Shown: piece by piece, positions 7,808 through 15,837 of the stretch | How positions within the stretch are numbered: position 1 is the first letter of the stretch | Layout: the number at the start of each line of letters is the position of its first letter | NCBI GenBank assembly: GCA_022824865.1 | Contig: JAJDZD010000053.1 | Coordinates: forward strand, 1-64,000 | Direction: 5' to 3' | DNA length: 64,000 nucleotides | Source of the DNA: Chloroflexota bacterium | GTDB lineage: Bacteria > Chloroflexota > UBA11872 | The notes under the pieces: model-generated | Told to the model about the DNA's origin: nothing | Database searches by the model: none | Seen by the model: only the letters and a program-made list of their open reading frames with translations | Position numbers and translations under genes: made by a program

Positions 7808-9547
7808 ATGACCCACAGCAACGAAGAGATCACCCGGCGGCTGCAACTGGGCGAGGACAGCGCCTGGGAATTCAAGCAGGTCCAGTTCGCCGGCAACCGA
7901 CCGGTAAGCCCGCAACGCGCCGACCTGGCGGACGAGATCGTGGCCTTCGCCAACGCTGACGGCGGCGTCCTGCTTTGCGGTGTCACCGATGAAGGCGAAG
8001 TGCAGGACATGACGCGCGAGCGCCTCAGTTCGCTGGACGACTACGTCGTCGAGATCAGCACCGACGCCATTGAGCCGCCAGTTCGCATTCGCACCCAGCA
8101 CATGGAACTCCCCGATCGCAGGCGATTGCTGCTCGTGGATGTACCGGCGGGCGATTCCGCGCACGAGCGTTCCGGCCAGCGATACATCCGCGTCGGCGGC
8201 TCCAAGCGAAGGATGACCGGCGATGAGTGGCTGCGCTTGGCGCAGCGTCGCGCGCAAGCCCGGTACCGGTCCTTTGATGAACAAACGGTTCCGGACACCG
8301 GAATCAACACCCTGGACGAGTCCCTCTGGAAACCACTGCTAAGCGCCGAAGGCGCCGCCGAACCCGAGGTGGCGCTCGGCAGATTGGCTCTTCTCGCAAA
8401 CGATGAGGCTGGCATCCCGCGCGCCACGGTCGCCGGCGTCTTGCTATGCACGCCGGATCCCCGGCAGTGGCTGCAAAACGCCGGGATCACCGCCACCCGC
8501 TATCGGGGCAACGACCGTGCGTCCGGCCAGATCGACGCGCAAGAAATCACCGGCCCGTTGAACCGGCAGGTCGCCCAGGCCGTCGCCTTCGCCCTGCGCA
8601 ACATGCAGGTCGCCGCCCGCAAGGATCCGGGGCGCGTTGACCTCCCCCAATACAGCCACCGGGCCATATTCGAAGCCCTCGTCAACGCCGTCGTGCATCG
8701 CGACTACTCGATAGGCGGCAGCAAGATTCGGCTCTCGATATTCGCTGACCGCTTGGAAATTCAATCGCCAGGCTCGCTGCCCAACAACCTCACCGTGGAG
8801 AGCATGGAAACGCGCCAGGTCACACGCAATGAAGCGTTGACCTCCGTTCTGGCGCGTTTGCCGGTTGGCGGCATTCAGGGCTCGGAGGAGCGGCAGTACT
8901 TCATGGAACGCCGCGGCGACGGCGTGCCCATCATCCGGCGCGAGACTCAGGAACTCTGCGGACAGCTTCCGGAGTACCGGGTCATCGACGACTCCGAAGT
9001 CCGCCTCACAATCCCCGCGGCCACCCAGGAACACAGCCCCGCAAGCGCTGTGATCACCGTTCGGTCCGCCGGTCAGCCCCTGTCTGGCGCCGATGTCCTT
9101 GCGCTGTTTCCGAACAAGACCTGGAAACGCTCTACCACCAATAGCGATGGCGAGGCGTCGGTCGAGCTATACACGTCCCACCTCCCCATGACCGTATTCG
9201 CCGCCGCCCCCGGACACGCTGCGCACCTCGTACGCCAATGGACGCCCAGCCGGGGCGCGCTGACGCTCGACCTTCAGACGTTGTCGCATGGCGGCAGCGT
9301 CATCTTCCCTGAGGCGGTCGGTCACCTGCCCACCCTCAAAGGCCGCCTCAACCCCATCCGCGACACGTTGGACAGGACGTACGTCTACGCCTCCAACATC
9401 GCCATCAACCAGGGCCAACCCCAACCCGTCCGCTTCACCCCAGGCGAACAGCTGCGCCTCACCGACGCCGACGGGCAAGAGGCCCAGATCCGAATCCTGG
9501 ACGTCATAGGCCGTTCAGCCCTCCTCGAATACCAACCCATCGCCTGA
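7808..9547 (+). CDS. AlbA_2 / GHKL-ATPase domain putative regulator with Ig-like tail
   Basis: The product is 579 aa. Residues ~10-135 form a Schlafen-type AlbA_2 domain (DSAWEFKQVQ, then DEIVAFANADGGVLLCGV). Residues ~250-400 match the C-terminal ATP-binding half of this family (HATPase_c_4-like), with the N-box-like EALVNAVVHRDYS at 289-301. Family members are annotated as putative transcriptional regulators or DNA helicases, and some sit in defence loci. Residues ~410-480 resemble a carboxypeptidase-regulatory/Ig-like beta domain, and ~480-579 form a further unassigned beta-rich domain; these tails are unusual. It is monocistronic and flanked by two copies of repeat R1. A TAGGAT box at 7775-7780 may be its -10. 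Confidence 0.8.
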   Translation: MTHSNEEITRRLQLGEDSAWEFKQVQFAGNRPVSPQRADLADEIVAFANADGGVLLCGVTDEGEVQDMTRERLSSLDDYVVEISTDAIEPPVRIRTQHMELPDRRRLLLVDVPAGDSAHERSGQRYIRVGGSKRRMTGDEWLRLAQRRAQARYRSFDEQTVPDTGINTLDESLWKPLLSAEGAAEPEVALGRLALLANDEAGIPRATVAGVLLCTPDPRQWLQNAGITATRYRGNDRASGQIDAQEITGPLNRQVAQAVAFALRNMQVAARKDPGRVDLPQYSHRAIFEALVNAVVHRDYSIGGSKIRLSIFADRLEIQSPGSLPNNLTVESMETRQVTRNEALTSVLARLPVGGIQGSEERQYFMERRGDGVPIIRRETQELCGQLPEYRVIDDSEVRLTIPAATQEHSPASAVITVRSAGQPLSGADVLALFPNKTWKRSTTNSDGEASVELYTSHLPMTVFAAAPGHAAHLVRQWTPSRGALTLDLQTLSHGGSVIFPEAVGHLPTLKGRLNPIRDTLDRTYVYASNIAINQGQPQPVRFTPGEQLRLTDADGQEAQIRILDVIGRSALLEYQPIA

Positions 9548-9562
9548 ACAAGTCACCCCCTC

Positions 9563-9736
9563 CGTTCGAGGTGAGCCGGGCCGGAGTCCATCGGAGGCCC
9601 GTAGAGCCTGCCCTGAGCCTGTCGAAGGGAACCACCCAGCCAAGCGCACCCAACCCTCCCAGCCAATCCTCCGCCGCCCGCCCCCTTCCGGGTGTAGGGG
9701 CCGGTTTCTAACCGGCCGCTTCCGCGCAACCACCCC
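9563..9736. repeat. repeat R1, copy 2 (downstream of the AlbA gene)
   Basis: Direct repeat of 7589-7739. It keeps the hairpin GGCCGGT/ACCGGCC (9699-9717) and the CCGCGCAACCACCCC end. An insertion near 9604-9631 contains CCTGCCCTGAGCCTGTCGAA, a motif that recurs just downstream. Confidence 0.7.
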
Positions 9737-9755
9737 TCAGCCATCCTTGCGTCAA

Positions 9756-9800
9756 GCCTGCCCTGACCCTGTCCAAGAGCCTGCCCTGAGCTTGTCGAAT
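9756..9800. repeat. tandem CCTGCCCTGAGCYTGTCGAA-type motifs
   Basis: Two adjacent variants (9758-9776 and 9780-9799), plus a third at 9608-9631, share the CCTGCCCTGA-CTGTC core. This is a short interspersed motif seen here only around the AlbA repeat pair. Its role is unknown. Confidence 0.5.
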
Positions 9801-9859
9801 GGTGAATCTCGCCCTTTCCGCTCCTATGTCCGTTATCCCGCCTCCACCTCCCCACCCGC

Positions 9860-10035
9860 CGCATCACCCTCGAGCAAGTCGTCTGGCACCTCATCCGCGA
9901 CCACGGCGTCCAACCCCGCCGACGACATCCTCTGGCGCCACGAAACCCACTTCCGCGACACCCAACGCATCCAACCCCTGGCCCTACGCCCCACCCTTCG
10001 ACCTGCCGCCAGCGGGCCAAGGCCACTTGGAGTGA
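9860..10035 (+). pseudogene. decayed small gene preceding a hypothetical partner
   Basis: Protein-like phrases appear in three successive frames: RITLEQVVWHLIRDHGVQP (from about 9862), then DDILWRHETHFRDTQRIQP, then YAPPFDLPPAGQGHLE followed by TGA at 10033-10035. This pattern suggests one gene broken by at least two frameshifts. Its stop overlaps a GTG start (GTGA) of the next frame, which is the usual operon join in this genome. The family was not recognised. Sequencing error is an alternative explanation. Confidence 0.35.
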
Positions 10036-10268
10036 CGATCACCGATGAAACGCGACCCGAGTGGCTGCCCGACGAATACGAACACGTCGTCGTCACTCAT
10101 GAAGATCCACAGGCGGAAGTGGCCCGCGAGGCGCGGCGGCACTTCCGCCTGACCGCCGGCGAGTTTCTGCGTATCTACCAAGCCTCGCCCGAGCGACACC
10201 GAGGCGCCTCCGTCTGCAATTCCCTCTGCTGCCTCCCCGACTTCATTGCCCAATCCATAGAGGCCTAG
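10032..10268 (+). CDS. hypothetical 78-aa protein
   Basis: The start is the GTG in the GTGA overlap with the decayed upstream gene. The N-terminal part (TRPEWLPDEYEHVVVTHEDP, then EVAREARRHFRLTAGEFLRIYQAS) is acidic and helical and looks like a real protein. The Cys-rich tail looks less protein-like and may be frame-shifted. No family is recognised. The two-small-gene overlapping layout resembles a toxin-antitoxin operon, but this is only an inference. Confidence 0.4.
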   Translation: MTITDETRPEWLPDEYEHVVVTHEDPQAEVAREARRHFRLTAGEFLRIYQASPERHRGASVCNSLCCLPDFIAQSIEA

Positions 10269-10319
10269 CAGCCGCCGAGTGCCAGACACTCACTGCGCTG
10301 CATCGAGAAATCTGAAGGC

Positions 10320-10425
10320 TTCCGTCTGTCACAGCAACTACCTAACCGTAGATGGATGGGTTCGTGCCAACCCTGATTGCCTGGCACAGATCAGTGGCAG
10401 ACTCCTATGCGTAAGACAGACGGAA
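10320..10425. repeat. 106-bp segment bounded by perfect 11-bp inverted repeats
   Basis: TTCCGTCTGTC (10320-10330) and GACAGACGGAA (10415-10425) are exact reverse complements enclosing 84 bp without a gene. This could be a tiny transposon remnant or a structured RNA. It lies in the gap 10269-10573, which otherwise shows nothing recognisable. Confidence 0.35.
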
Positions 10426-10573
10426 ATCAAACAAGTCGATTCCGCTGTAAGACATAGTTGCCTGTCGCCTTGGCAACGACTTCACTAAGAATCCCTTGCT
10501 CTCCCAAGCTCAACAGCGAAATCTGATTCTTCACTTAATGGTCACGATCTACTTTGAGAGAAACAGAAAGGAA

Positions 10574-11068
10574 CTATCGTCGCCTGCGTCGGCGTGCTCG
10601 ACGGCTGAGGGGAAGAGGCGCATGAGCTCTAATTCTTTGTTCTTGCAAACGCTCAAGTGTAACTCGCTTCCCACTCATACCAAGTGCAAAGTGCCGAGGA
10701 CCATCTGCCTCACTTACCTTAGTAGCTATATCATCGATTCGAACCGTGATCACCCGGTGCAGACCACGAGTTGAGAGCCGCGTGCCTGCCGACGACTTTC
10801 GGTTCATCCCGCGAACCCATACAACACTTAATTGGTTCTGCACCATAAGATGGGCATGCTGTTTTCTTGCAGCTTCGTCCGCCGTTATCCAAACATATCC
10901 GCGTTGCGACAACCAAGGTATTATGAATTCGTCTCTGCGGCCAATTAGCCCTAAACTGTCGTGATCTTCAACATGATATCCGACTAGGCTAAGCGCTCGT
11001 GCCACGATGTACGGCAGGCACTCGTCCAAGCAGAAGGCGACTTCCTCATCTTCCGCTTCAGTGAGCAT
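10574..11068 (-). CDS. PIN-like toxin of the DUF5615/VapC45 type
   Basis: The product is up to 164 aa. The N-terminal ~90 residues match the short PIN-like fold of Mut7-C/VapC45 proteins. FCLDECLPYIVARAL carries the first acidic residues, GRRDEFIIPWLSQRGYVWIT the central region, and WITADEAA the acidic end. Such proteins are predicted RNases and are typical toxins. The C terminus is very Arg-rich (ending RRARRRRRR) and may be unusual or slightly frame-extended. It overlaps the upstream DUF433-type gene by 11 nt, the standard antitoxin-toxin arrangement. Base composition is less GC-rich than the neighbours, suggesting acquisition. Confidence 0.65.
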   Translation of the reverse strand: MLTEAEDEEVAFCLDECLPYIVARALSLVGYHVEDHDSLGLIGRRDEFIIPWLSQRGYVWITADEAARKQHAHLMVQNQLSVVWVRGMNRKSSAGTRLSTRGLHRVITVRIDDIATKVSEADGPRHFALGMSGKRVTLERLQEQRIRAHAPLPLSRRARRRRRR

Positions 11069-11786
11069 TCGCTAGCAGTCTCTCCCAAGTTAGGGCATCT
11101 TTGACCTTTGCGGAATGTATCCCGTATGCCTTGGAGAGGTACTCAGCCGAGTCGCCGCTCCTATGCAGCGACCACAACGACTCCGTCTTGATTCTGGTCG
11201 ACTCGACACATGGCGCACCAAAGGAAATCTTGGGATCCATCTTGATGGACTGATAAGGGTGCCACGAATCTGCGTAATGGTCTGGTCCAAACTGCAACCC
11301 ATGGTGAACAGGAACAAGATAGTCATATAGAATACTCAAGGCGTATTGGCCTTGCGGATGTATCGCAAGTAGTCTTTCATGAAACTCCAAGAACGCCTCA
11401 GACCCTGAAGTCCAGAGGGATTCGGTTACGAAAGGACTGCGACTTCCTGTGATTTTCCGCGCGAACTCCTCAGCTTCAAGAATCTCATGGAGCGGTAGAC
11501 CGCGAGTTCGCAACAAGGCGACCATCCGCATGCGGACCAAATCTTGAAAGCCGACTGTTCGCTTGTGCCTGGCTACGGTTACAGTGTCGACTTCTAGGCC
11601 CTCACGAATCCAAGCAGAGATAGATTTCGTCGAAGTTCGTACGTATCTGCGGCTCCGCTGGCGCTGCCAGATATTCAATGGCACATCAAAGGCTGGTGTG
11701 GTCGCGCGCAAATAAAGTGCGACGTCCTGAATGGTGTAGGCACCCTGCGTGAAGCCACGCTCGATACTATTCGCAGGCAGAGCCAT
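11058..11786 (-). CDS. DUF433 / VapB45-like antitoxin
   Basis: This 242-aa protein has a MerR-like helix-turn-helix region in the N-terminal half (YTIQDVALYLRA, then VGFQDLVRMRMVALLRTRGL at about 78-97). Its C-terminal ~60 residues are of DUF433 type (ISFGAPCVESTRIKTESLW, then AYGIHSAKVKDALTWERLL). DUF433 proteins of this length pair with DUF5615 PIN-like toxins and are predicted to bind the operon promoter and neutralise the toxin. The toxin gene follows with an 11-nt overlap. ATG 11786 gives a sensible N terminus. Confidence 0.7.
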   Translation of the reverse strand: MALPANSIERGFTQGAYTIQDVALYLRATTPAFDVPLNIWQRQRSRRYVRTSTKSISAWIREGLEVDTVTVARHKRTVGFQDLVRMRMVALLRTRGLPLHEILEAEEFARKITGSRSPFVTESLWTSGSEAFLEFHERLLAIHPQGQYALSILYDYLVPVHHGLQFGPDHYADSWHPYQSIKMDPKISFGAPCVESTRIKTESLWSLHRSGDSAEYLSKAYGIHSAKVKDALTWERLLANAH

Positions 11787-12938
11787 CAGAACTCCGGTCG
11801 CGTAGTGACGGAAGAAGTCCGTCTCTGTTGTAGTTGCGTCGTGAGATGTGCAGGTTCGGCACTCGCTTCACGTTCGGTATTCGTTCGCTCAACCATAGCA
11901 TGGCGTGTTTAGTCTCGCCACACTGGTGGCTGAGGCTTTCTCGGTCGGTGATGATGTGAAGCACGATGACCGAAAGACGTTGGAGAGCTTCGAAGGCAGA
12001 GCGGAGCGGGACGGATTTTGAGACTCGAAGATCTCCAGGCAACGTGATGGTAGTGACTTGGATCACTCGGCTCGTGCGGTTCGATGCCGTATTCCGACGA
12101 GAACTGGTTCTAGGCCCAATCCAATCGGCCCTACAGTCGCACTCTTGGCGCGTTCGGCTTCAACACCTCCGTCACCAGAGAATGCTGCAGGATTGTCATC
12201 GTACAGGCATTGGCCGCTTCCGGCAGCTTCGCAAGCGCTGCCAGCCGATCTTACCCTCGCTCCTGACCGAATTGCACACCGATCTGACCCGCGTACAAGG
12301 AAAGTCCAGAACCTGACCGGGCGTGTGGCGGACTGTCGTGGGGCTCCTCGCAGGATTCTTGGCCGCACGCATTGGTCGTTACCTTAACGACGACCCTGCC
12401 TGATCAACGCGGTACCGGCGCCCAACGCGAAGGCCCAGCGCAGCAGCGTCCCGCCGGTCACTCGAAGTCATTGAATTCTTCGCCTGTGCTAGCTGTCGGA
12501 ATGAGCGGCCATGACGCTGGAGAGAGACCCTCGGAGGCGCCCAATGGCCCCGAACTCGTCGGCATCTTGGCCAAAGGCCTCGACTTGACTGGACTCATGT
12601 TGGCGCTCGGGCGCGACTCCGGTGCCGACATCCACTAACTGCGTGCGGAGCCCCTCGCCGACCATAACGCCCTCCGCACTGGAGTCCACACTGGCGACCA
12701 GCGTCTACGCGAGGACTTCCATTCTGCAATCTAGAACCTACGCACCGATGTCCATGCGCGCACCGAGTGCATCGCCCACCTTCAAAGGCGTCATCCAGGA
12801 ACTGGTGGCCGTCCGAGATGACCGGGATCGCCACACCGCTGCCTGACCGATCCGCTGAGATTCGGTGCCAACGGCCTCGCGCATCCCGCTCTCCGAGACA
12901 CAGGCTCAACTAGAACGTTCTGCTTCGAGGCCGCCTCC
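11787..12938. other. 1.15 kb without a convincing gene
   Basis: Open frames here (for example 99 aa on the minus strand at 11767-12066, and 88-116 aa on the plus strand) have no recognisable domains, overlap one another and lack good ribosome sites. Lower GC and the transposase remnant that follows suggest decayed mobile DNA. Confidence 0.4.
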
Positions 12939-13217
12939 CCGCTAAACACCCGCCAACGAACCGTCAACCACTCTGAGTTTTAGTGGACCCTCGGCTACAT
13001 GCGCACCAACAGCATCGAGAGCCTCTGGGTGCTATTCAAGCTCAGCATCAGAGGTGCGTTCTACCATGTCTCAGCCAAATATCTCGACCGCAATCTCAAA
13101 GACTTGGTGTGGCGCTTCTCGAACCGCAAGAACCAGTATCTCTTCATGGGCTCCCTGCAACGTCTTCTGGGCACGCCGCTCATGACTTACCAGCAGTTGA
13201 TGGGCAAGGCTGCCTAA
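12939..13217 (+). pseudogene. IS1595 (ISXO2-like) transposase C-terminal remnant
   Basis: The plus frame reads TVNHSEF, an in-frame TAG (12981-12983), then GYMRTNSIESLWVLFKLSI, AFYHVSAKYLDRNLKDLVWRF and NRKN. This matches the catalytic C-terminal half of IS1595/ISXO2 transposases, whose consensus there runs roughly VNH-S-EF, HTNTIE-FWSLLKR, YHHVS-KHL-RYLDEFAFRFN-R. The N-terminal part is missing and a stop interrupts the frame, so it is inactive. No terminal inverted repeats were identified. It abuts the secreted peptidase gene. Confidence 0.75.
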
Positions 13218-13222
13218 GGAGA

Positions 13223-14485
13223 TCAGCGCGAGCAGTGTTCAGCGTAGCGGCGTTCGTTCTCCAGATAGGAGATGAGGACGGGCAAGTCCGAAAGATCTTT
13301 GTCCCAATTCAAGTCGCCCAGCCCGTGGCGCTGCGAGTACTCGGCCTGAGCCACCCATACAAGGGTCATGGTCAAAAGGTCCCGGAAGTAGCCTCGGATG
13401 GGGGTCGGGCGCTCCCCATACCGCTCCGCAAGCGCGCCCCCGATCATGAGTTCGGTCCCGAATGCCAGCACTTCGTTCCATAAGCAATCGTTATAACTGC
13501 CGCTAAGGTTCCACTGCGGGATTGAGGCGTGCGAAAGTTCGTGTGCAAGCAGCGCCGCCAAGATCCACGGCTTGGCGGACTGAAACCTTCCGCGGTCAAT
13601 AACGATGTGGTGGGAATCAGGGAAATAGACCCCATAAGCTCCGTCAAGATCACCCCAGGTAATTCGCGTGCGGTTGACCGCGTCCCAATTCCAATGTGTC
13701 AGCCCAACCGGTTCGAGAATGCTCGGGATATCCAAGGAGGCGAGCAAGTTCCACGCCTCAACCAGCCCAGCATCAATCTGCGGACGGGCGGGAGCCGGGC
13801 CAGCCTGCCGAGGTCGCTCAGCAGCGAGAGGGCAAGCTGCACTGCGCCACAGACAGCTGTGCTCGCCGTACGCCACGCCTTGATGTGTCCCCTGCAGGTA
13901 AGCATTCACATTGCCTAATGTGAGCACGTACCTGGCAATGTCTGAAGCCAGCGTTGCATCGGCCCCGCGGGCGAGTGCCACCAGGCGGATGCGCTCAAAG
14001 TCGGGGTGATCCTGTAGCGTCGTCTCTGCCGGATTCTGCGCTGGTGGTATGGCCCAAGCAAATGTAGTGCGGACGTCAAGCCGATGGTCTTTTCGACACG
14101 CAGATTCGGCTGCAAAATCGTGAACGAAAATCCGCTGGTATATATCAACGTTATGGTGATTTCCCACTGCAGCCTCAACTATGTCGTTGAGTTCGATGCA
14201 GCTGGTCGGCCATGCCGTATTGATAGTCGCCGTTGACGATCCACCCAGCGCCCAGGGGAAAGCCAACCTCACGTCTTCAATGTGATCGGCTTGACAATGT
14301 TCCTCAGCATCGTGGTCATAGGCACGCTGGTAAATGCCGACGTTGCCATCATTGCCGAGATGCGCCTCAACGATGTCATTGAGATCAACGCAGGTTGTCG
14401 GCCATTGCGCCAGCGCCGGCGTCGCCAGTCCAAGCGCCGCCACGATCGCGATAAGCGCCGCCACAATGCAGCGAACGCAGCGCAT
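13223..14485 (-). CDS. secreted HExxH (gluzincin-like) peptidase with duplicated N-terminal domain
   Basis: The product is 420 aa from ATG 14485; a TTG 18 nt upstream is possible. A signal peptide (MRCVRCIVAALIAIVAALGL, cleavage after ALA) is followed by two ~54-residue repeats at about 28-81 and 92-146. Each begins WPT-C, contains LNDIVEA and GN--NV-IYQR, and holds two Cys. The C-terminal domain carries HELSH at 315-319 and a downstream WNEVLAFGTEL with Glu338, the spacing expected of a gluzincin zinc site. The role is probably an extracellular zinc peptidase whose duplicated module binds a surface or substrate. A TAGACT -10 lies at 14542-14537. The family is not recognised. Confidence 0.65.
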   Translation of the reverse strand: MRCVRCIVAALIAIVAALGLATPALAQWPTTCVDLNDIVEAHLGNDGNVGIYQRAYDHDAEEHCQADHIEDVRLAFPWALGGSSTATINTAWPTSCIELNDIVEAAVGNHHNVDIYQRIFVHDFAAESACRKDHRLDVRTTFAWAIPPAQNPAETTLQDHPDFERIRLVALARGADATLASDIARYVLTLGNVNAYLQGTHQGVAYGEHSCLWRSAACPLAAERPRQAGPAPARPQIDAGLVEAWNLLASLDIPSILEPVGLTHWNWDAVNRTRITWGDLDGAYGVYFPDSHHIVIDRGRFQSAKPWILAALLAHELSHASIPQWNLSGSYNDCLWNEVLAFGTELMIGGALAERYGERPTPIRGYFRDLLTMTLVWVAQAEYSQRHGLGDLNWDKDLSDLPVLISYLENERRYAEHCSR

Positions 14486-14536
14486 CAACCCACGGTTTTC
14501 CAAGGACCGTTCCGCCCAGAACCGGATCCGGCGCGA

Positions 14537-14542
14537 AGTCTA
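14537..14542 (-). promoter_or_regulatory. -10 box (TAGACT) of the peptidase gene
   Basis: TAGACT on the minus strand, about 50 nt before ATG 14485. It is paired with an oppositely directed TAGACT at 14583-14588, making a divergent promoter region of about 50 bp. Confidence 0.45.
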
Positions 14543-14582
14543 GCAACGTCCCCCAGTGCACAGGCGCATACCTACCCCTTGC

Positions 14583-14588
14583 TAGACT
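14583..14588 (+). promoter_or_regulatory. -10 box (TAGACT) of the coiled-coil gene at 14638
   Basis: TAGACT precedes a leader of about 43 nt containing GGAG, 7 nt before ATG 14638. It is preceded by TTGC, forming the recurrent local context gcTAGACT. Confidence 0.45.
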
Positions 14589-14637
14589 CTCCCCGGGCGG
14601 TCCGTGACCTTGCAGACCTACTCCTCGGAGTCGCCCC

Positions 14638-15003
14638 ATGACCCCCGAACTCATCGCCATCCTCGCCTTGGGCATAACCCTGATCGGTCTGCTCATCACG
14701 TCCCGACGTGACGCCCGCGCCGACAACCAGGCCCTAAGAGCCGAATTTCGCGCCGACAATCAGCGCCTGCGTGAGGAAGTCCGCGCCGAAAACCACGCTC
14801 TCCGTGCCGAAGTTCAGGCCGGATTCCAGAATCTCCGAGAAGAGGTCCACGCCGGCAATCGCGCCCTCCGCGCCGAGGTCCACGCCGACAACCAGCGCCT
14901 GCGCCAGGACGTCCAGGCGCTTACCGAGCGCACGGCCCGCCTCGAAGGCGTCGTCCAGGGCCTCGCCGCCACCAGCCCCGACCGCCGCGACGACGACGCC
15001 TGA
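14638..15003 (+). CDS. membrane-anchored coiled-coil protein with 11-residue repeats
   Basis: The 121-aa product starts with an N-terminal transmembrane helix (about LIAILALGITLIGLLI). A long charged helix follows, built from a repeating pattern of about 11 residues (A-V-A-NQ-LR types such as ALRAEFRADNQRLREEVRAE). This predicts an extended coiled coil projecting from the membrane. GGAG lies 7 nt before the ATG. The architecture is the reverse of the C-anchored protein at 171-410. The function is unknown; roles as a spacer or tether, or in phage and envelope functions, are possible. Confidence 0.6.
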   Translation: MTPELIAILALGITLIGLLITSRRDARADNQALRAEFRADNQRLREEVRAENHALRAEVQAGFQNLREEVHAGNRALRAEVHADNQRLRQDVQALTERTARLEGVVQGLAATSPDRRDDDA

Positions 15004-15100
15004 CCAACCCGACCAACGTCGCGCTCGGCCAACGCATCCCCGCAGGCCCCTGCTAGCCCCTCGGCCGCGGGCCGAACCAGTCGTTTCGAAGCCGAGAACC

Positions 15101-15106
15101 TAGACT
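15101..15106 (+). promoter_or_regulatory. -10 box (TAGACT), near-leaderless
   Basis: TAGACT ends 8 nt before ATG 15115, so the transcript would begin at or next to the start codon. Confidence 0.45.
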
Positions 15107-15114
15107 CCGGCAGG

Positions 15115-15837
15115 ATGGCCGCACGCCAACGATCCAGAGCCGCTGGGAGGCAACGAATCTCCGATTTCCCCGCCCAAACACACACCCGGTCGTCGTACCG
15201 CGGTCGGTACTTCGACTGGCCGCTTTGGCTCGCCTGGATCGCGGCCACCACCGGCGGTTGGGCCCTGGCCGAGATCGTCTTCCTGGTCCTTTTCGACACG
15301 TTCGCCATCGTCGCGTGGCTAAGGGGCGACCCGGGAATCGGAGTCTTTGTGGCGGTACTGCAGGCCTTCGTGTTACGTCGGCGCCTCACCCAGCCCGGCT
15401 GGTGGATCGTGGCCGGCGGTGTCGGCGGTGTTCTGGGTTCGTTGGCCAGCACCTACGTGAATGCGACCGTCTTTGCGGCATTTGGGGTCCACGGAGTATT
15501 CGTAGCCACGCTTCTTCTGACCGCGCTCGGAGTCGGAATCCTGCTCGGAACGCTTCAGTGGCTGGTCCTGCGACGGCAGGTATCCCGGGCAGCCTGGTGG
15601 GTGCCGGCTACCTGTCTCGGCATGGTCGCCGGCACCGTCCTGGGTGGATTCGTAGCCGGCGTGGCGCTCTCGGTCGTCAGTGACGGCCTCGGCCAAGAAC
15701 CCGGTCTGACAACCATCAACATCGCAACCGGCTTTGTGGGCGCCACGCTTCACGCCGCCATCACCGGCTCCGCCTTGATCCGCCTCCTGCAATCCCCGGC
15801 GCCCATTGCCGACGACGCCCTGCCCACCCTGCGCTGA
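15115..15837 (+). CDS. multi-pass membrane protein with internal duplication
   Basis: The 240-aa product has about six predicted membrane helices after a basic ~30-residue N terminus. Two similar segments, LQAFVLRRRLTQPGWWIVAG and LQWLVLRRQVSRAAWWVPAT, show an internal repeat of about 75 residues. This repeat type (GxLQxLVLRRxxxxAxWW) is common in uncharacterised membrane proteins of Chloroflexota and cyanobacteria. No catalytic motif was seen. It is probably monocistronic from the near-leaderless promoter at 15101. Confidence 0.65.
   Translation: MAARQRSRAAGRQRISDFPAQTHTRSSYRGRYFDWPLWLAWIAATTGGWALAEIVFLVLFDTFAIVAWLRGDPGIGVFVAVLQAFVLRRRLTQPGWWIVAGGVGGVLGSLASTYVNATVFAAFGVHGVFVATLLLTALGVGILLGTLQWLVLRRQVSRAAWWVPATCLGMVAGTVLGGFVAGVALSVVSDGLGQEPGLTTINIATGFVGATLHAAITGSALIRLLQSPAPIADDALPTLR

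Noticed and set aside
9747-10031. N-terminal part of a long plus-strand frame ending at 10268
   Set aside because: It reads through the CCTGCCCTGA repeats and Ser/Pro-rich noise; only the part from GTG 10032 looks like protein.
10730-10750. GGTTCGAATC-like sequence on the minus strand resembling a tRNA T-loop
   Set aside because: It is inside the PIN-like toxin coding region and no cloverleaf forms around it.
11767-12066. 99-codon minus-strand frame beside the DUF433 antitoxin gene
   Set aside because: It overlaps the antitoxin start, has no recognisable domain and lacks a ribosome site; probably part of decayed mobile DNA.
12983-13483. 166-codon plus-strand frame across the transposase remnant and the peptidase gene
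   Set aside because: It is out of frame with the IS1595 remnant and antisense to the secreted peptidase, whose motifs are clear.
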